From NCBI GenBank assembly GCA_024860865.1, contig JACRDV010000077.1, positions 1 to 14,888 on the forward strand: a DNA stretch of 14,888 nucleotides, written 5' to 3'. The translations under genes and the position numbers were made by a program. Below are positions 12,995 through 14,888 of this stretch, piece by piece (the stretch's first letter is position 1; each line of letters opens with the position of its first letter). Source of the stretch: Methanobacteriota archaeon (GTDB taxonomy: Archaea; JACRDV01). The notes under the pieces were generated by a model. The model made no database searches. It was not told the DNA's origin and worked only from the letters and a program-made list of their open reading frames with translations.

Positions 12995-14476
12995 ATGGGA
13001 AAAAAGACATTTTTTCTGTTATTTTTAGTTATAATAATTTCATTTATAGTAAGAATTTCCACTGTGAGATTTCCATTTTTATTGGAGGCAGATCCTTGGT
13101 ACCATTTTAGATTGGCCGAGTCGATAGTTGAAACGGGTTCAAGGCCAGAGTGGGATTATCTGAGCAATGCGCCTGAAGGGTCTCCAGCTAATTATCCCCC
13201 TCTTTTGCATTATTCTTTAGCCTATTGTTTTCTATTCCTTAGAAATTTGGGATTTGTTGTGAGTTTAATCCAAGTTAGTCAAATATTTCCTGCTATAGTT
13301 GGGACGATGGCAGTTCTTGTCCTATACTTCTTGTCCTTGGAGTTATTCAATAGCAAAGCAATTGCTCTAGTCAGTTCTTTCTTTTTTGGGATAATGCCTG
13401 CCTTTATAACAAGGTCCCTCGCTGGATTTACAAGACCGGAAAACCTAGCTTTTTTGTTAATTTTAATTTCTATTCTCTATTTTCTGAAAAGTTATAAGGC
13501 AAGGCCAGTTTTTTATTCGATTATTTCAGGTTTGTTTCTCGGCCTTAGTGGCTTAACTTGGGTTGGTTGGATGTTTGGGATCATTCTCATAGCGCTGCTA
13601 TTTTTCTTAAAATTTTTAATTGAGCATAATCTATCACTTAGGAATTTCATAACAGTCATATTAGTTAGCGCAACTGTGGTGGGCCCTTGGATTTTGTGGA
13701 GTATTAAGATAGGAACGAGCATTTTTGCTGCTTTCTTAAACCCATTTCAACAGCAATCAATACATCATACTATAGTAATGGAGCTTCAGCATCCTACCTT
13801 GGAGATTTATTTCAAGATGTACGGATTTTTGCTCTTTATTTTTCCCTTTGGCTTGTGGTATATGTTAAGAAAAAGGAGCACCGAGAATGTTTTCATCGTT
13901 GCTTGGTTATTAATTGGGTTATATCTATCTTGGACAGGCATTCGATTTATGTTTATACCTGTACCTGCTATCTCTTTAGCCATTGGAATATTTATAGAAA
14001 AAGCCTTAGCACACAAGCAAAAACTGTGGAAAGTTATAGCTCCTTTTGCAATCGGGCTTTTAGTTTTTATTAGTTCTTATAATGCTTTTAGTTTTAGTTT
14101 GTCTGCAACCCCAATGGTCAATGATGAATATTATAAAGCTTTAATTTGGCTCAGAGATAACACTCCAAAAAATTCAATTACATTAGCTCCTTGGGACCAG
14201 GGTTATATCATCCAAGCCATTGCAAAGCGAAGAACAGTGCTTGATGGAGGAAGTCAGTTCAAAAATAGGACAAAAGAAGCTTTGGAGTTTTTTGCTAAAA
14301 CTAATAACGAGAAAATTAGCGATTTTATCCAGGGATATTCTATAGACTATATTTTAATTGACAAAAGATCGACAACCTTGTTGCCAATTTTTCAAACTTG
14401 GAAAGAAAAAACAAAGTTCAAGAAAGTCTTTGAAAATGATTATGCAAGCATTTATTCAACCAGTAGTGCTAAGTAA
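12995..14476 (+). CDS. STT3/AglB-like oligosaccharyltransferase-family membrane protein, short variant
   Basis: A 493-residue multi-pass membrane glycosyltransferase of the STT3/AglB type (GT-C fold), which in archaea transfers lipid-linked glycan to Asn in exported proteins. The first acidic motif is present in LEADPWYHFRL (D33). RSLAGFTRPENLAFLL corresponds to the second acidic motif but keeps only a Glu. IVMELQHPTLEIYFKMYG fits the external-loop TIxE region. IRFMFIPVPAISLAIGIFIE is the usual late helix. The acceptor-recognition WWDYG motif is replaced by APWDQGYI (W400, D401, G403), and the usual long C-terminal domain is largely missing (493 against about 600-970 residues). It may be a diverged family member with another acceptor or a protein-independent role. 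It starts at ATG 12995 with a TATA box at 12933-12940. The glycan-rich surface protein lies nearby. Confidence 0.85.
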   Translation: MGKKTFFLLFLVIIISFIVRISTVRFPFLLEADPWYHFRLAESIVETGSRPEWDYLSNAPEGSPANYPPLLHYSLAYCFLFLRNLGFVVSLIQVSQIFPAIVGTMAVLVLYFLSLELFNSKAIALVSSFFFGIMPAFITRSLAGFTRPENLAFLLILISILYFLKSYKARPVFYSIISGLFLGLSGLTWVGWMFGIILIALLFFLKFLIEHNLSLRNFITVILVSATVVGPWILWSIKIGTSIFAAFLNPFQQQSIHHTIVMELQHPTLEIYFKMYGFLLFIFPFGLWYMLRKRSTENVFIVAWLLIGLYLSWTGIRFMFIPVPAISLAIGIFIEKALAHKQKLWKVIAPFAIGLLVFISSYNAFSFSLSATPMVNDEYYKALIWLRDNTPKNSITLAPWDQGYIIQAIAKRRTVLDGGSQFKNRTKEALEFFAKTNNEKISDFIQGYSIDYILIDKRSTTLLPIFQTWKEKTKFKKVFENDYASIYSTSSAK

Positions 14477-14605
14477 ACTGCTCGAAGGCTAAAAGCTTGG
14501 TTCCAGCAACTCCCCCACTTTAGAAAGTATTTGAATTACGCCAAGAATTTAGCGAATCACTTAATCATTATTACATCTTTTTCAGTTTTGAGATGCGGGT
14601 CCTAA

Positions 14606-14773
14606 GGAGAAAGACCTTATTATCCCCATGCAATTTTATGGGTGGACCACTATTCTGGTCTTATACTAAGCTGTGATTTAGCAAAACCTACAGAATGGAT
14701 GTCCGGGTTTCCAAGGCAATTTTTGGATTTCGCTGATGGGAGGAGGCAAATATTAAATATATTCAGTAGGTGA
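14606..14773 (+). pseudogene. Fragment of an unrecognised protein
   Basis: After a TAA at 14603-14605 the frame is open for 55 codons to TGA 14771-14773. It reads very protein-like sequence: ERPYYPHAILWVDHYSGLIL, then SCDLAKPTEWMSGFPRQFLD and FADGRRQILN. There is no start codon at the front. The pattern of a hydrophobic strand with Asp followed by SGLIL recalls both small DUF6930-like domains and DDE-type integrase cores, and I cannot choose between them. Its G+C is higher than in neighbouring spacers. Its last codons run into the first unit of the tandem repeat. It is probably the leftover of a longer gene. Confidence 0.4.
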
Positions 14774-14807
14774 ATTATTCAGTAGGTGAATTATTCAGTA
14801 GGTGAAT
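14760..14807. repeat. Three perfect tandem 16-bp repeats, each an inverted repeat
   Basis: TATTCAGTAGGTGAAT occurs three times head to tail with no change (14760-14775, 14776-14791, 14792-14807). Within each unit ATTCA and TGAAT are exact inverted copies around a five-base GTAGG, so the array can form three identical small hairpins in RNA or cruciform DNA. There are no spacers, so it is not a CRISPR array. It could be iteron-like protein-binding sites or a recent slippage product. The 80 bases to the window end hold no gene. Confidence 0.85.
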
Positions 14808-14888
14808 AAATGAATTTGTCGACAGGGAAACCGAACTCAAAACCCTATTACTTCTAGTTGTTTCTCTCCGGGTTTTGCTTTGATTAGG

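Noticed and set aside
14477-14605. Possible tRNA or other structured RNA just after the STT3-like gene, prompted by GGTTCCAGCAACTCCC
   Set aside because: No cloverleaf could be built by eye: the T-arm-like bases have no matching stem and no anticodon arm fits upstream.
14760-14807. Possible CRISPR array
   Set aside because: The three units are directly adjacent with no spacers, and no cas genes are in the window.

Overview
The window is AT-rich and looks archaeal. The flavin reductase and RmlD-like genes have TATA-like boxes placed for leaderless or nearly leaderless transcripts, several genes start with TTG or GTG, and the gene set fits (STT3/AglB-like oligosaccharyltransferase, KaiC/RAD55-like ATPase, PurM/SelD-related protein, PdxS/PdxT, a 6-TM protein with tandem zinc ribbons, MNT/HEPN and HicA/HicB pairs). 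A TACK-type or methanogen-related lineage such as Bathyarchaeia is plausible, but no marker gene here settles it.

Layout. Positions 1-757 are AT-rich and hold at most two small minus-strand reading frames. A flavoredoxin-type flavin reductase (758-1327) and an RmlD-like NAD(P)-dependent sugar reductase (1405-2301) follow, each with its own promoter-like box. Next is an intact MntA-type nucleotidyltransferase (2388-2792), overlapped by a damaged HepT toxin gene (2789-3015). The damaged gene lacks its middle and is split by a -1 frameshift exactly at an A AAA AAC heptamer. A co-directional cluster comes next: a PurM/SelD-superfamily protein (3131-4507), pdxS (4543-5430), an unlisted 59-residue membrane protein (5431-5610) and pdxT (5647-6240). 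PdxS and PdxT together make pyridoxal 5'-phosphate from ribose 5-phosphate, glyceraldehyde 3-phosphate and glutamine.

Positions 6241-9176 are a decayed accessory region. It holds the multiply frameshifted remains of a DUF4143-type AAA ATPase on the minus strand, a very AT-rich spacer with a perfect 21-bp palindrome, a small putative secreted protein, a recombinase-like scrap, a HicA/HicB pair arranged tail to tail with overlapping stop codons, and a glycosyltransferase C-terminal scrap. A KaiC-like protein with a destroyed P-loop (9177-9914, minus) lies beyond it.

The right third looks devoted to the cell surface. A secreted protein with three cell-wall-binding type 2 repeats and a Gly/Asn/Thr-rich tail (10291-11814) carries nine N-glycosylation sequons. 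A convergent membrane zinc-ribbon protein (11973-12740) and a short STT3-family glycosyltransferase (12995-14476) follow. The STT3 protein could glycosylate proteins of that kind, which is an inference from proximity. The right end carries a fragment of an unrecognised protein overlapped by three perfect tandem 16-bp units, each containing a small inverted repeat.
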